Origin: Streptomyces sp. NBC_01304
GTDB lineage: Bacteria; Actinomycetota; Actinomycetes; Streptomycetales; Streptomycetaceae
NCBI RefSeq assembly: GCF_035975855.1
Contig: NZ_CP109056.1
Coordinates: 124,001-188,000, forward strand
Length of the DNA: 64,000 bases
Direction: 5' to 3'
Each line of letters starts with the position of its first letter. The stretch's first letter is position 1. Made by a program: the position numbers and the translations under genes. The notes under the pieces are model-generated. The model was not told the origin of the DNA. It did not search any database and saw only the letters and a program-made list of their open reading frames with translations. Of the stretch, positions 32,529-39,718 are shown in pieces.

Positions 32529-32927
32529 TCATTGCTTGGTGAGCGCGGAGCCCACGCGGTGCAGACGGGTTTCGAGGGTGCTGACGCGCTGGTTGAGGGT
32601 GCTGATCTGAGCGCTGAGTTCGCGTACGAGGTCGACCAGCTCCGGAGGATCGGCGCGCGCCTGCGGCTCACAGTCGGGAGGCAGGATGTCGACGACGAAG
32701 GTGCCCCGGCCCGGAACGGTCCTCAGGAGGCCTTCAGCCCGCAGCACCTCGACCGTGTTGCGGGAAGTCGTGCTGGCGATGCCGAAGCGTTGCTGGAGCG
32801 CACGGTGGCTCGGCACTCTCGCGCCGGGCTTGAGATAGCCGGAGACGATCTCGTCCCGCAGGACCTGGGCGGCCTGCATGTATGGCGGCAGGGGACGGGC
32901 GAACGACGGCATGGCGAGGATCCTCAT
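32529..32927 (-). CDS. short GntR-type regulator with coiled-coil tail
   Basis: 132 aa, ATG 32927 (or ATG 32912). The winged helix fills residues about 12-78 (PPYMQAAQVLRDEIVSGYLKPGARVPSHRALQQRFGIASTTSRNTVEVLRAEGLLRTVPGRGTFV). The C-terminus is a coiled coil (LVDLVRELSAQISTLNQRVSTLETRL) instead of a ligand domain, so it probably dimerises and may respond to a protein partner. It lies upstream of the trpA homologue on the same strand and may regulate it. Confidence 0.8.
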   Translation of the reverse strand: MRILAMPSFARPLPPYMQAAQVLRDEIVSGYLKPGARVPSHRALQQRFGIASTTSRNTVEVLRAEGLLRTVPGRGTFVVDILPPDCEPQARADPPELVDLVRELSAQISTLNQRVSTLETRLHRVGSALTKQ

Positions 32928-32999
32928 GGAGTGACGGAACGCGCCTGCCGCAGCTGCTGGTTGATGGCCGCGGGGGCAGGCTTGAACGACGGACCGGTG

Positions 33000-33030
33000 G
33001 CCCCGGCCGCTGTCTGGCAGCGGCCGGGGC
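33000..33030 (-). terminator. hairpin terminator after SH3 gene
   Basis: Perfect 13-bp arms GCCCCGGCCGCTG and CAGCGGCCGGGGC around TCTGG, eight bases past the stop of the SH3-domain gene. Confidence 0.7.
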
Positions 33031-33037
33031 GCGAGAC

Positions 33038-33373
33038 TCAGCCGCCGGCGAGGTGCAACTTGACCTTGGAACTGTGTATCCAGCCCCAGGTCCCCTTCTT
33101 CAGGCCGCTCTTGGACCGCTGGGGGAGCTGGGCCTTGTACCAGCCGTTCTTGCTGCAGTACAGGTGCAGCTTGTCCTTGTAGAGCAGGCCCTTGCTCACG
33201 TATCCGGTACTGGGTCCGGTGCGGAAGTTGATGCCATTACCGTTCGCCGCACCGTAGTTGGTGAACTCGCACTTGCTGGACGCGGCGGACGCCGTTGGCG
33301 CGACTGCCGCGGCGCCGCCGGCGAGGAGTGAGACGGACAGGGCAACAGTGGCTAGGCGCTTGATTGCAGCCAT
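33038..33373 (-). CDS. secreted SH3-like domain protein
   Basis: 111 aa, ATG 33373. A Sec signal peptide (IKRLATVALSVSLLAGGAAAVAPTASA) precedes a bacterial SH3 domain (INFRTGPSTGYVSKGLLYKDKLHLYC..GWYKAQLPQ..GTWGWIHSSKV), the type that binds cell-wall peptidoglycan. Two Cys residues could form a disulfide. Flanked by strong hairpins on both sides, so transcribed alone. Probably wall-associated. Confidence 0.8.
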   Translation of the reverse strand: MAAIKRLATVALSVSLLAGGAAAVAPTASAASSKCEFTNYGAANGNGINFRTGPSTGYVSKGLLYKDKLHLYCSKNGWYKAQLPQRSKSGLKKGTWGWIHSSKVKLHLAGG

Positions 33374-33408
33374 GAGTGCGGTGGTCCTTTCAGGGATCGA
33401 GGAGGTGT

Positions 33409-33441
33409 CCTTGCGGGCCCGCCCTGGGCGGGCCCGCAAGG
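33409..33441 (-). terminator. hairpin terminator after LAxTG gene
   Basis: Perfect 16-bp inverted repeat (CCTTGCGGGCCCGCCC and its complement with one central base), 40 bp past the stop of the LAxTG protein gene. Confidence 0.7.
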
Positions 33442-33480
33442 GTCCGGGCGTCATGCGGCGCCCGGACGGGTGAGTTGGTG

Positions 33481-34269
33481 TCAGGCCTTGTCCGCGGCGT
33501 GGCGGCCGCGGCGCTTGCCGTAGCCGACGACGCCGATGGTCGCCGCGCCTGCGGCGAGGAGTCCGGCGGCGGTGAGGCCCAGCGCGGTGTTTCCGTCAGC
33601 GCCGGTCTGCGCGAGGCTGCCGGCGGGCGACGTGGTGTCGCCTGCGCTGATGTGCTCGTTGCCGCCCGCGTTACCCGGCTTGGATCCGTCGGGGTTCGAT
33701 CCGCCGTTGCCCGAAGTCGGGCCCGGTGAAGGCTCGGAGCCTGGGTCGGTCGGCTCCTCGGAAGGGTCAGTCCCTGGGTCCGTGGGCGGGTCGGTCGGCG
33801 GGTCGGTCGGCGGGTCGGTCGGCGGGTCCGTGGGCGGGTCCGTGGGCGGGTCCGTCGGCGGGTCGGTCGGCGGGTCGGTCGGCGGGTCGGTCGGCGGGTC
33901 CGTGGGCGGGTCCGTGGGCGGGTCCGTGGGCGGGTCCGTGGGCGGGTCCGTGGGCGGGTCCGTGGGCGGGTCCGTGGGCGGGTCCGTCGGGTCAGTACCG
34001 GGGTCGGTTGGGTCGGTACCTGGCTCGCCTGGATCAGTGGGCGGTTCGGTCGGGTCGGTGCCGGGCTCGGTCGGGTCATCACTCGGCGTCTCGCCGTTGA
34101 CCGAGAGGTCGACGCTCAGGCCGAGGGACACGTCCGCGGCCGAGGCGGAGGCCTTCGGCTTGGGGGTGTCGGTGGCGGCGAGCGCGGGGGCAGCCAGCGC
34201 CCCTGACGCGGCGACGATCGCGGCGGTGGCCACGACCCGCCGCAGCACGCTCTTGCGGGTACTACGCAT
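33481..34269 (-). CDS. LAxTG surface protein with PPTD repeats
   Basis: 262 aa, ATG 34269. Signal peptide (VVATAAIVAASGALAAPALA), short N-terminal region, about 18 tandem PPTD units flanked by degenerate copies, then a C-terminal sorting signal: LAQTG, hydrophobic helix (GLTAAGLLAAGAATIGVVGYG) and basic tail KRRGRH. LAxTG is the target of class E sortases of Streptomyces, so the protein should be covalently linked to peptidoglycan. The Pro/Thr/Asp rod would act as a stalk; there is little room for a binding head. No sortase gene is in the window. Confidence 0.85.
   Translation of the reverse strand: MRSTRKSVLRRVVATAAIVAASGALAAPALAATDTPKPKASASAADVSLGLSVDLSVNGETPSDDPTEPGTDPTEPPTDPGEPGTDPTDPGTDPTDPPTDPPTDPPTDPPTDPPTDPPTDPPTDPPTDPPTDPPTDPPTDPPTDPPTDPPTDPPTDPPTDPPTDPGTDPSEEPTDPGSEPSPGPTSGNGGSNPDGSKPGNAGGNEHISAGDTTSPAGSLAQTGADGNTALGLTAAGLLAAGAATIGVVGYGKRRGRHAADKA
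33771..33990 (-). repeat. 12-bp tandem repeat encoding PPTD
   Basis: About 18 units of GGGCGGGTCSGT on the plus strand (PPTD on the minus strand), with two synonymous unit types alternating in blocks. Length variation by slippage is expected. Confidence 0.75.
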
Positions 34270-34363
34270 GGATGAGATCAGCCTCCACTGGAACACGGCA
34301 GGCTTGGCTGGTCAGCGCACGCTGCGCCGGGGCGAACTGCCTGCTGTGAAAGAGATCTTGGAA

Positions 34364-34395
34364 GCGCAGGCCTGTGGATAGAGACCGGCGATTTT
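34364..34395 (-). promoter_or_regulatory. extended CTATCCACAG element, copy A
   Basis: 32 bp ending 95 bp upstream of the LAxTG start, identical at 26 of 32 positions to 49123-49154 upstream of the TcpC-like gene. It contains CTGTGGATAG and CCGGCGATTT on the plus strand. Confidence 0.5.
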
Positions 34396-34557
34396 GAGCG
34401 CACGGCCTCGCCACGCGACGTGCTCCTGTTGGCTGGCCCTAGCCGCTGCTACCGAGAGCGGAAGTTGTCGTTCCGCTGAATGCGTCGGAGCTGGTCGAGA
34501 CGAGGTGGGCTGGGGCTCCGGTGCCTGTCATCGGTCGGAGCCGCTATGCGCATGGGA

Positions 34558-34597
34558 AGAGCCCGGCGCACACACGGGGGGATGCGCGCCGGGCTCT
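34558..34597 (+). terminator. orphan hairpin terminator
   Basis: Perfect 12-bp arms AGAGCCCGGCGC and GCGCCGGGCTCT, followed by GTTTTC on the plus strand. No plus-strand gene is seen upstream, although it could also stop minus-strand transcripts from the gene at 34808. Confidence 0.6.
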
Positions 34598-34807
34598 GTT
34601 TTCACCGTAGCGGGATGCAGGGCAGTGCCGGCGTCGAATCCCTGGCTTCCGTGGGATCCGGCCACCGCTCCGGCTGGTTTGTGATCCACATTGCTTGGTG
34701 CCCTACAACCGACCAGGTAGCAACGGGTGATCAGGGCCGGAAGGGCCCGGCGCCCGCGCGGGGCCGTGCGGCCAGTGGCCCTGTGAAGTCGTACGTCGTC
34801 ATGCCGC

Positions 34808-35431
34808 TCACCGAGGATTGTCTCCGCTGAGGTATTCACGCCGCAGCGCGGCGGCTGCGTCTTCCCAGTTGCGCCATTCCCGGTACTCCTGCCGTACGTA
34901 CGCCCGCGCGCCGCCCTCCTGCTGCCAGGCCTCGGCGGCAGGCCCGAGCGGGCCCTCCACGTACACCTCGCCGTGGGCGAGGTCGAAGGTGAGCAGTTCC
35001 ATGGCCGCGGCGTCGGCCGCCCGTCGCGCCTGTTCGGCATCGTCGGCGTCAAACAGCCCGCAGTACAGGCCCACTTCGGTCTGGCGGGCGACCCGGTCGA
35101 GGTAGGCGGCCTGGCGCAGGTAGAACAGCCGGAATCCGCCGCTGTCGACGGGCCGGCCGTGGCCGGCCTGGGCGGACTCGGTGCGGTGGTTGATTCCGGC
35201 GGCCCACAGGCCCAGGGTGATCTCTTCCTCGTCGAGACCGGGCGCGGCGCCGTAGGCCTGCGGGTAGTCGGGCGCGGGAAACTGCGACGTCTGCGACGTA
35301 CGCCAGGTGTAGCCGCATCCGATGCAAACGAAGGAGGCGACGTGCTGCGCCCGGGCGGGCGTCTCGGCCAACTGGACGCCGAGGTCGCCGCTGTCGCAGC
35401 GGGGGCAGCGGGTCACGGGGTGTTGGGGCAT
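34808..35431 (-). CDS. zinc-ribbon protein, 207 aa
   Basis: ATG 35431. Two Cys pairs at the N-terminus (CPRCDSGDLG at residues 9-12 and CIGCGYTW near residue 36) form a zinc ribbon like that of transcription-factor-S or recombination proteins. The C-terminal part is helical and rich in Ala/Tyr/Trp (GGFRLFYLRQAAYLDRVARQ, EWRNWEDAAAALRREYL). Cytoplasmic. Probably nucleic-acid or protein binding; no family name can be given. Confidence 0.65.
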   Translation of the reverse strand: MPQHPVTRCPRCDSGDLGVQLAETPARAQHVASFVCIGCGYTWRTSQTSQFPAPDYPQAYGAAPGLDEEEITLGLWAAGINHRTESAQAGHGRPVDSGGFRLFYLRQAAYLDRVARQTEVGLYCGLFDADDAEQARRAADAAAMELLTFDLAHGEVYVEGPLGPAAEAWQQEGGARAYVRQEYREWRNWEDAAAALRREYLSGDNPR

Positions 35432-35479
35432 CGGGATGTCCTCCTCTCCCCCGCGGCGGCGGGCGCCGTCGCGGGCGGG

Positions 35480-35617
35480 TCAGTTCGGCGTGGAGCCGTT
35501 CGTCGGCGTCGGCTCGGGACGTTCCGCCTCAGCTGCCTCGTCGGGCTCCGGAGCGGGCGGCTGCGCGGTCGTGGTGCTGGAGGTTGGCCACGGAAGGTTG
35601 GCGAAGTTCGAGGTCAC
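35480..35617 (-). CDS. 45-aa peptide coupled to MFS gene
   Basis: GTG 35617 overlaps the stop of the MFS gene as GTGA. The sequence is Thr/Pro/Glu-rich (MTSNFANLPWPTSSTTTAQP at the start, then acidic). A small peptide gene coupled to an exporter could encode an exported peptide precursor, but no modifying enzyme is present nearby, so a simple regulatory or accessory peptide is equally possible. Confidence 0.45.
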   Translation of the reverse strand: MTSNFANLPWPTSSTTTAQPPAPEPDEAAEAERPEPTPTNGSTPN

Positions 35618-36870
35618 GGCTGCTCCAGGAGTTCGCGGGTGGTGGTGGGCTTCGAGTGGAGTTGGGCGGCGGCGAGGGCGCGGCCGAGGGGTCGGCAGGC
35701 AGCCACCGCGGTCAGCGCGCACAGGGCGAGGATCACGGCGACCAGTGGCCGCCCTCCGGCCTCGAGTGCGAGGGCGATACCCAGCGGGGGCAGGGAGGCC
35801 AGCGCGGTCGCGCTGCTGATGACCGCCTGGTAGCGGCCGGTTGCTCCGGTGGGGACGGATGTGGAGATGTAGGCGCCGGCGGCGACGCTGAAACAGACTT
35901 CGCCGGGCACGATGATCAGGGCCGCGAGGCAGTATCCGGCGAGGGTGTGCTGCAGGGCGGCGACCGTGATGCCGACGCCGAGGATGCCCGCGCCGGTGAC
36001 CAGGACGGGTACCAGCGGGAACTTGATGGTGTCCCCGTCGCCGACCAGCAGTCGCATCACCACCGGGGTGAGGGCGAGGACGCCGACGGTGTTGCAGACC
36101 ATCGCAACGCCGTAGCTCGTGGCGGGAAGCGAGTCGTCGTTCATGAGGAGCGGCATCACCGAGACCAGGCCCCAGGCGCAGATCATGGAGAAGACGGCGA
36201 CCACGGCCATCCAGCGCAGGGCCGCGTCGGCGAAGACCTGCCGGTACGTGACGGTGGTCTGGGCCTTGGCCGGGCGGTGCGGCCCCAGGACGCGGCGGGC
36301 CACCACGGCGAAGGCGAGACACACGATGCCGTTGATGACGAACAGGGCCTGGTAGCCGTGGTGGTGAGCGGCGTATCCGCCTACGGCACCGCATATCGCG
36401 ATGCCGACGTTGGAACAGAAGTACAGCCATCCCTGGGCGCGTGTGCGGGCTGCGTCGGCGTGCAGTGTGTCGTTGATGGCGGCGGATACCGCGGGCCGGT
36501 GCGCCTCCATCGTGACGCCGAGCAGCAGGGAGACGGCCAGGAGCGCGGGCAGCGAGGTAGTCAGCGCGAGCGCGAAGCAGGCGACGGCGGACAGGATCAT
36601 CAGGGCGATGAGGGCGGTCCGTTGGCCCAGGCGGTCGGTGAGGGCGCCCGCGCCGGCCAGGCCCAGGCACCAGCCGACACCGAAGGTGGTGAGCGCGGCG
36701 CCGGCGGCCGTGGTGCCATGTCCGGTGCCGGAGGCGACGTAGTAGCCGAGGAAGTCCCAGCCGAAGCCCGCCGCCTTCACCACGAGGGACGCCGCCAGCA
36801 GCGTGGCGATCACGGACCGGGCGGTACGCGCCGGGGTTTCGGCGGAGCGAAGGGGGAGCTGAAGGGCCAT
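35614..36870 (-). CDS. major facilitator superfamily exporter
   Basis: 418 aa from ATG 36870 (AGGAAG upstream). Twelve hydrophobic segments are evident, with the MFS loop 2-3 motif in the form GALTDRLGQRTALI (about residue 58-71). The conserved region of helix 4-5 is MEAHRPAVSAAINDTL. The layout resembles drug-efflux MFS proteins. It is preceded by a 20-aa peptide gene and a strong hairpin, an arrangement typical of attenuator-controlled resistance genes. Substrate unknown. Confidence 0.85.
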   Translation of the reverse strand: MALQLPLRSAETPARTARSVIATLLAASLVVKAAGFGWDFLGYYVASGTGHGTTAAGAALTTFGVGWCLGLAGAGALTDRLGQRTALIALMILSAVACFALALTTSLPALLAVSLLLGVTMEAHRPAVSAAINDTLHADAARTRAQGWLYFCSNVGIAICGAVGGYAAHHHGYQALFVINGIVCLAFAVVARRVLGPHRPAKAQTTVTYRQVFADAALRWMAVVAVFSMICAWGLVSVMPLLMNDDSLPATSYGVAMVCNTVGVLALTPVVMRLLVGDGDTIKFPLVPVLVTGAGILGVGITVAALQHTLAGYCLAALIIVPGEVCFSVAAGAYISTSVPTGATGRYQAVISSATALASLPPLGIALALEAGGRPLVAVILALCALTAVAACRPLGRALAAAQLHSKPTTTRELLEQP

Positions 36871-36928
36871 GGTGTCTTCCTGCGGAGCGGGCCTGCGGTC
36901 GGGTGGACAAGAAGGGGGCGGACAGGCC

Positions 36929-36961
36929 GAAGGCGGCCGCACCTCCGGTGCGGCCGCCTTC
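36929..36961 (-). terminator. attenuator-like hairpin before MFS gene
   Basis: Perfect 15-bp arms GAAGGCGGCCGCACC and GGTGCGGCCGCCTTC around TCC, between the 20-aa peptide stop (36981) and the MFS start (36870). It should stop most transcription unless disrupted. Confidence 0.7.
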
Positions 36962-36980
36962 AGTGAGGTCCTCGTCGCTC

Positions 36981-37043
36981 TTACGGGCGGGCGAGGTCAA
37001 ACGGGCGGAACGGACGGGCGTCGAGCGTGTCCATGGGGCGCAT
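36981..37043 (-). CDS. 20-aa leader peptide upstream of MFS exporter
   Basis: ATG 37043 with AGGAG six bases upstream; encodes MRPMDTLDARPFRPFDLARP. The stop lies 20 bases before the hairpin at 36929-36961. The size, strong ribosome-binding site and position match ribosome-stalling leaders that control resistance exporters. It also lies close to the end of the IclR-like regulator gene. Confidence 0.55.
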   Translation of the reverse strand: MRPMDTLDARPFRPFDLARP

Positions 37044-37444
37044 GGCGGTCTCCTCTGCAATGTCAGGAACACCCCGAAGATCCGGGGATGCAGCGAACCT
37101 ATGAGCCGGCCGCGAGGTCATCGAGAGCAGCAGTCCGCACAGGAAATCGTTCAACTTGAAACCATGTCCGGGGTGCACCGATCCGTTGTCGCAGGGCACG
37201 GCGGCAACCGGCCGGCAGACTGCAGAACTCCCGAGCGGGCAGGCGCACCGGGCAGGTCCGGCCGGGCGCCGAGCAGACATGCGGCACATCACCACCGCGG
37301 CCCGTTCGACGGTGTCCGGGCACGAGGTCGAGCAGGCCCCTCGTCGGCGACGACCGACCGCGCTTGCGAGGACGCTTGCCTGGACGATCAGGAGTCCTGG
37401 CCCTATGTCTGGAGCGGGGCGCCTACTCACCGGCGTGCGGCTGG
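37044..37444. other. gene-free region, 401 bp
   Basis: Separates the IclR-like gene from the leader peptide. It must hold the promoter of the leader/MFS transcript. A minor hairpin (CCCCGAAGATCCGGGG, 37070-37085 region) lies close to the peptide start. No convincing protein gene. Confidence 0.35.
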
Positions 37445-38278
37445 TCAGGCCGCGCTGGCCGTCGGTGCCCGTGAGGCCTCGTACGGGCGGGCGCCGACGC
37501 GGGTGGCCGCCCGGCGGATCAGGACCGCGAACTCCTGGGCGCGCAGGGGGTCTTCGAAGAGCCGGGCGGGGCCTGTGACGCTGAGGACGGCGAGCAGGCT
37601 CGTGCCGGACATGACGGGTGAGGAGAGGGTGCAGGTGCCGTGACTGCGGCGGACGGCGATCCTGCTGCTGCGCACGGCGGTGCGTGTGGCGTCGGGAAGG
37701 ACGAGCGGCCGGTCCTTTGCGTCGACGGTGAGACCGGGCGGAAGGTAGGCGAGGGCGATCCGGCCGGCTGCGCTGTGCCGCACGTCGGGGTCCTGCTGGG
37801 CTGCTGCGGCCGCCAACTCATCTGCGGGGCACAGCAGATCGACCAGGTCGAGGCGCAGGCCCCGGCCCAGTTGATGGTGCGGTTCGTGCCAGGCCACGGC
37901 GAGGCCGGTCTCCTGCTGCAGGAGCTGCAGTACGTCGCGGATGCGCGGCGTGGAGGCGGTGTCGGGGCGCGGAACCTGGAGCGGGGCGCACTCGGGTGCC
38001 AGGCGGTAGGTGCCGCGGCGGCTTCCGTACTGGACCAGGTCCTGGAGAACGGCGGCCTTCAGGAGCTTGGCCGTGTGCGGGGCCTGGAGCTCGGCGGCGG
38101 CTGCGATGGCGGCCAACTGGTGCTCACCGCCCGGGCCGAGGCTGATCAATGCCCGCAGGACGCGAAAGCCGCGGCCCGCGGACTGTGGCGGCTGACGTGC
38201 AGGTATGGGTTCAAGGACGGCGGGCGGGACCCATGCAGCAGGCGCGGGACCGTCGTGGGGCACGAGGGCGGCGGACAT
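37445..38278 (-). CDS. IclR-like regulator
   Basis: 277 aa, ATG 38278 with AGGAG. Residues about 35-95 form a winged helix (GFRVLRALISLGPGGEHQLAAIAAAAELQAPHTAKLLKAAVLQDLVQYGSRRGTYRL), followed by a GAF-like ligand domain (DVLQLLQQETGLAVAWHEPHH..; HSAAGRIALAYLPPG; GTSLLAVLSVTGPARLF) as in IclR proteins. It is upstream of the leader/MFS unit on the same strand and may regulate it. Confidence 0.75.
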   Translation of the reverse strand: MSAALVPHDGPAPAAWVPPAVLEPIPARQPPQSAGRGFRVLRALISLGPGGEHQLAAIAAAAELQAPHTAKLLKAAVLQDLVQYGSRRGTYRLAPECAPLQVPRPDTASTPRIRDVLQLLQQETGLAVAWHEPHHQLGRGLRLDLVDLLCPADELAAAAAQQDPDVRHSAAGRIALAYLPPGLTVDAKDRPLVLPDATRTAVRSSRIAVRRSHGTCTLSSPVMSGTSLLAVLSVTGPARLFEDPLRAQEFAVLIRRAATRVGARPYEASRAPTASAA

Positions 38279-38312
38279 GGCACTCCTGTGGGTAGGGGTC
38301 GGTGGGCCTTCG

Positions 38313-38341
38313 CGCGGCGGCGCCGTGGGGGCGCCGCCGCG
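38313..38341 (-). terminator. terminator of conjugation operon
   Basis: Perfect 12-bp arms CGCGGCGGCGCC and GGCGCCGCCGCG around GTGGG, in the 229-bp gap after the last transfer gene. Confidence 0.6.
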
Positions 38342-38507
38342 AGGTGCCGGCCAGCGCGCGTGCCTGCCGGATTCGGCAGGGCCAACCGGTCAGGACCGGT
38401 CTCTTCTTGGCGCTTTCGGGTAGTTCGGGCGACGAGGGCTGTGATCGCGGTACCTTCGTAAGGGAGCCCGCCACCCGCTGGTGATCTTGGTGTCAATTGG
38501 CGCTTCT

Positions 38508-39716
38508 TCAGCCGGCCTTGGGGAAGACGGGCGGCGTCCAGCCCACGTAGGTGGCGCCCCACTTGGTCTCGAACAACTCGGCGTCGACGATGTCGATGTA
38601 GCCGGGCCTGAGAATGTCGTTGGAGGCCACCTTGCCGTCGCCGAGGTAGACGGCGATGTGCCCCGCCCGGCCGCCGGTCTCCCAGTACATGAGGGCGCCG
38701 GCGGGGGGATGGCGGTCCTTGTCGTGACGCATGCTCTTGGGCACGACGGTGTAGTGGTCGATGGCGTAGGTGACGCCAGAGACGTTCCAGCCGTAGACGA
38801 TCGCCGTGTAGGCGAGACAGCGCCGGTACCAGGTCTTGGTTGAGTGGGAGCCGGCGTTCGCCTTGGCCCAGGCGATGGCGTCCTTGACGGAGCGGGGGTT
38901 GTTCAGGTCCCAACTCTGCTTCCCGTCAGAGAACTTGCCGCCCGCGCTGCCCCCGGGGCCGGCGCTGCCGGGTGTGCCCGGCTGGTTGACGCCGCATTCG
39001 CTGTTGGCGCTGGTGACCGGCTTGCCGCCCTTGCCGTTGCCGGTGGCCTTGCCCTTGCGCTCGAGGTCGATGCCGACGTCTTCAGCCAGCTGCCGCATCG
39101 CGCTCTCGTGACCGGCGTACAGGTCGGGGTACTTGGAGTTCTGCACGGCCTGGGCGGCCTTGCCGAGGGGGATCTTCTCCCAGTTCTTGACGGCGGTCAG
39201 GCCCTTGTTGGTGCCGTGGCCCAGGAAGAAGGAGCGGGCGGCGTACTCGGGCTTCATGATGCTTGCCTTGGTGCCCCAGTCCATCGAGGGCCGCTGCTGG
39301 AACAGGCCGACCGAGTCCTCGTCGCCGTGGTCGATGTTGATCAGGGATGACTCCTGCATCGCGGTCATCAGCGCGATCAGCGTGGCCCGGCCCGGGAGTT
39401 TGAGGTCCTTGGCGACCTTGTCGATGGCCAGGGCGTTGTCCCGCCGGACCGCGAGGATGGCATGACCATCGCGCGGGTCTTGGCCCTCACCAGCGTCGTT
39501 GGAGCCGCCGCGGGCGTCGGGGGCGGCGCCGGCGGTGCCGGGGCCGGTGTCCTGGCAGTCGGCGGCGCGGGCGCTGCCGGCCGGGAAGAGCAGCCCGGCG
39601 AGCATGAGGCCGGCCAGGAAGACGGCCATGACAATGACCGTGATCTTGAGCTGGTATCCCTTCTTGACGAGGCCGGCCGCCTTGACCGCGCCGCGTATGA
39701 CGTCTCGTTCGTCCAC
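38508..39716 (-). CDS. conjugation cell-wall hydrolase (lytic transglycosylase plus NlpC/P60)
   Basis: 402 aa from GTG 39716, two bases after the previous stop. One membrane helix (residues about 20-45), then a transglycosylase-like domain (TLIALMTAMQESSLINIDHGDEDSVGLFQQRPSMDWG; catalytic Glu in QESS), a Gly/Pro linker, and a C-terminal NlpC/P60 domain with Cys in WYRRCLAYTA and His in GHIAVYLGDG. This two-domain build is standard for Gram-positive type IV systems (VirB1/TcpG-like), opening the cell wall for the channel. It is the last gene of the operon. Confidence 0.9.
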   Translation of the reverse strand: MDERDVIRGAVKAAGLVKKGYQLKITVIVMAVFLAGLMLAGLLFPAGSARAADCQDTGPGTAGAAPDARGGSNDAGEGQDPRDGHAILAVRRDNALAIDKVAKDLKLPGRATLIALMTAMQESSLINIDHGDEDSVGLFQQRPSMDWGTKASIMKPEYAARSFFLGHGTNKGLTAVKNWEKIPLGKAAQAVQNSKYPDLYAGHESAMRQLAEDVGIDLERKGKATGNGKGGKPVTSANSECGVNQPGTPGSAGPGGSAGGKFSDGKQSWDLNNPRSVKDAIAWAKANAGSHSTKTWYRRCLAYTAIVYGWNVSGVTYAIDHYTVVPKSMRHDKDRHPPAGALMYWETGGRAGHIAVYLGDGKVASNDILRPGYIDIVDAELFETKWGATYVGWTPPVFPKAG

Positions 39717-39718
39717 GG

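Larger units (their letters stand above)
34270..34807. other. gene-free region, 538 bp
   Basis: Contains the promoter region of the LAxTG gene with the conserved element at 34364-34395, and a perfect hairpin with a plus-strand T-run at 34558-34597. No plausible protein gene; a plus-strand small RNA ending at the hairpin is conceivable. Confidence 0.4.
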
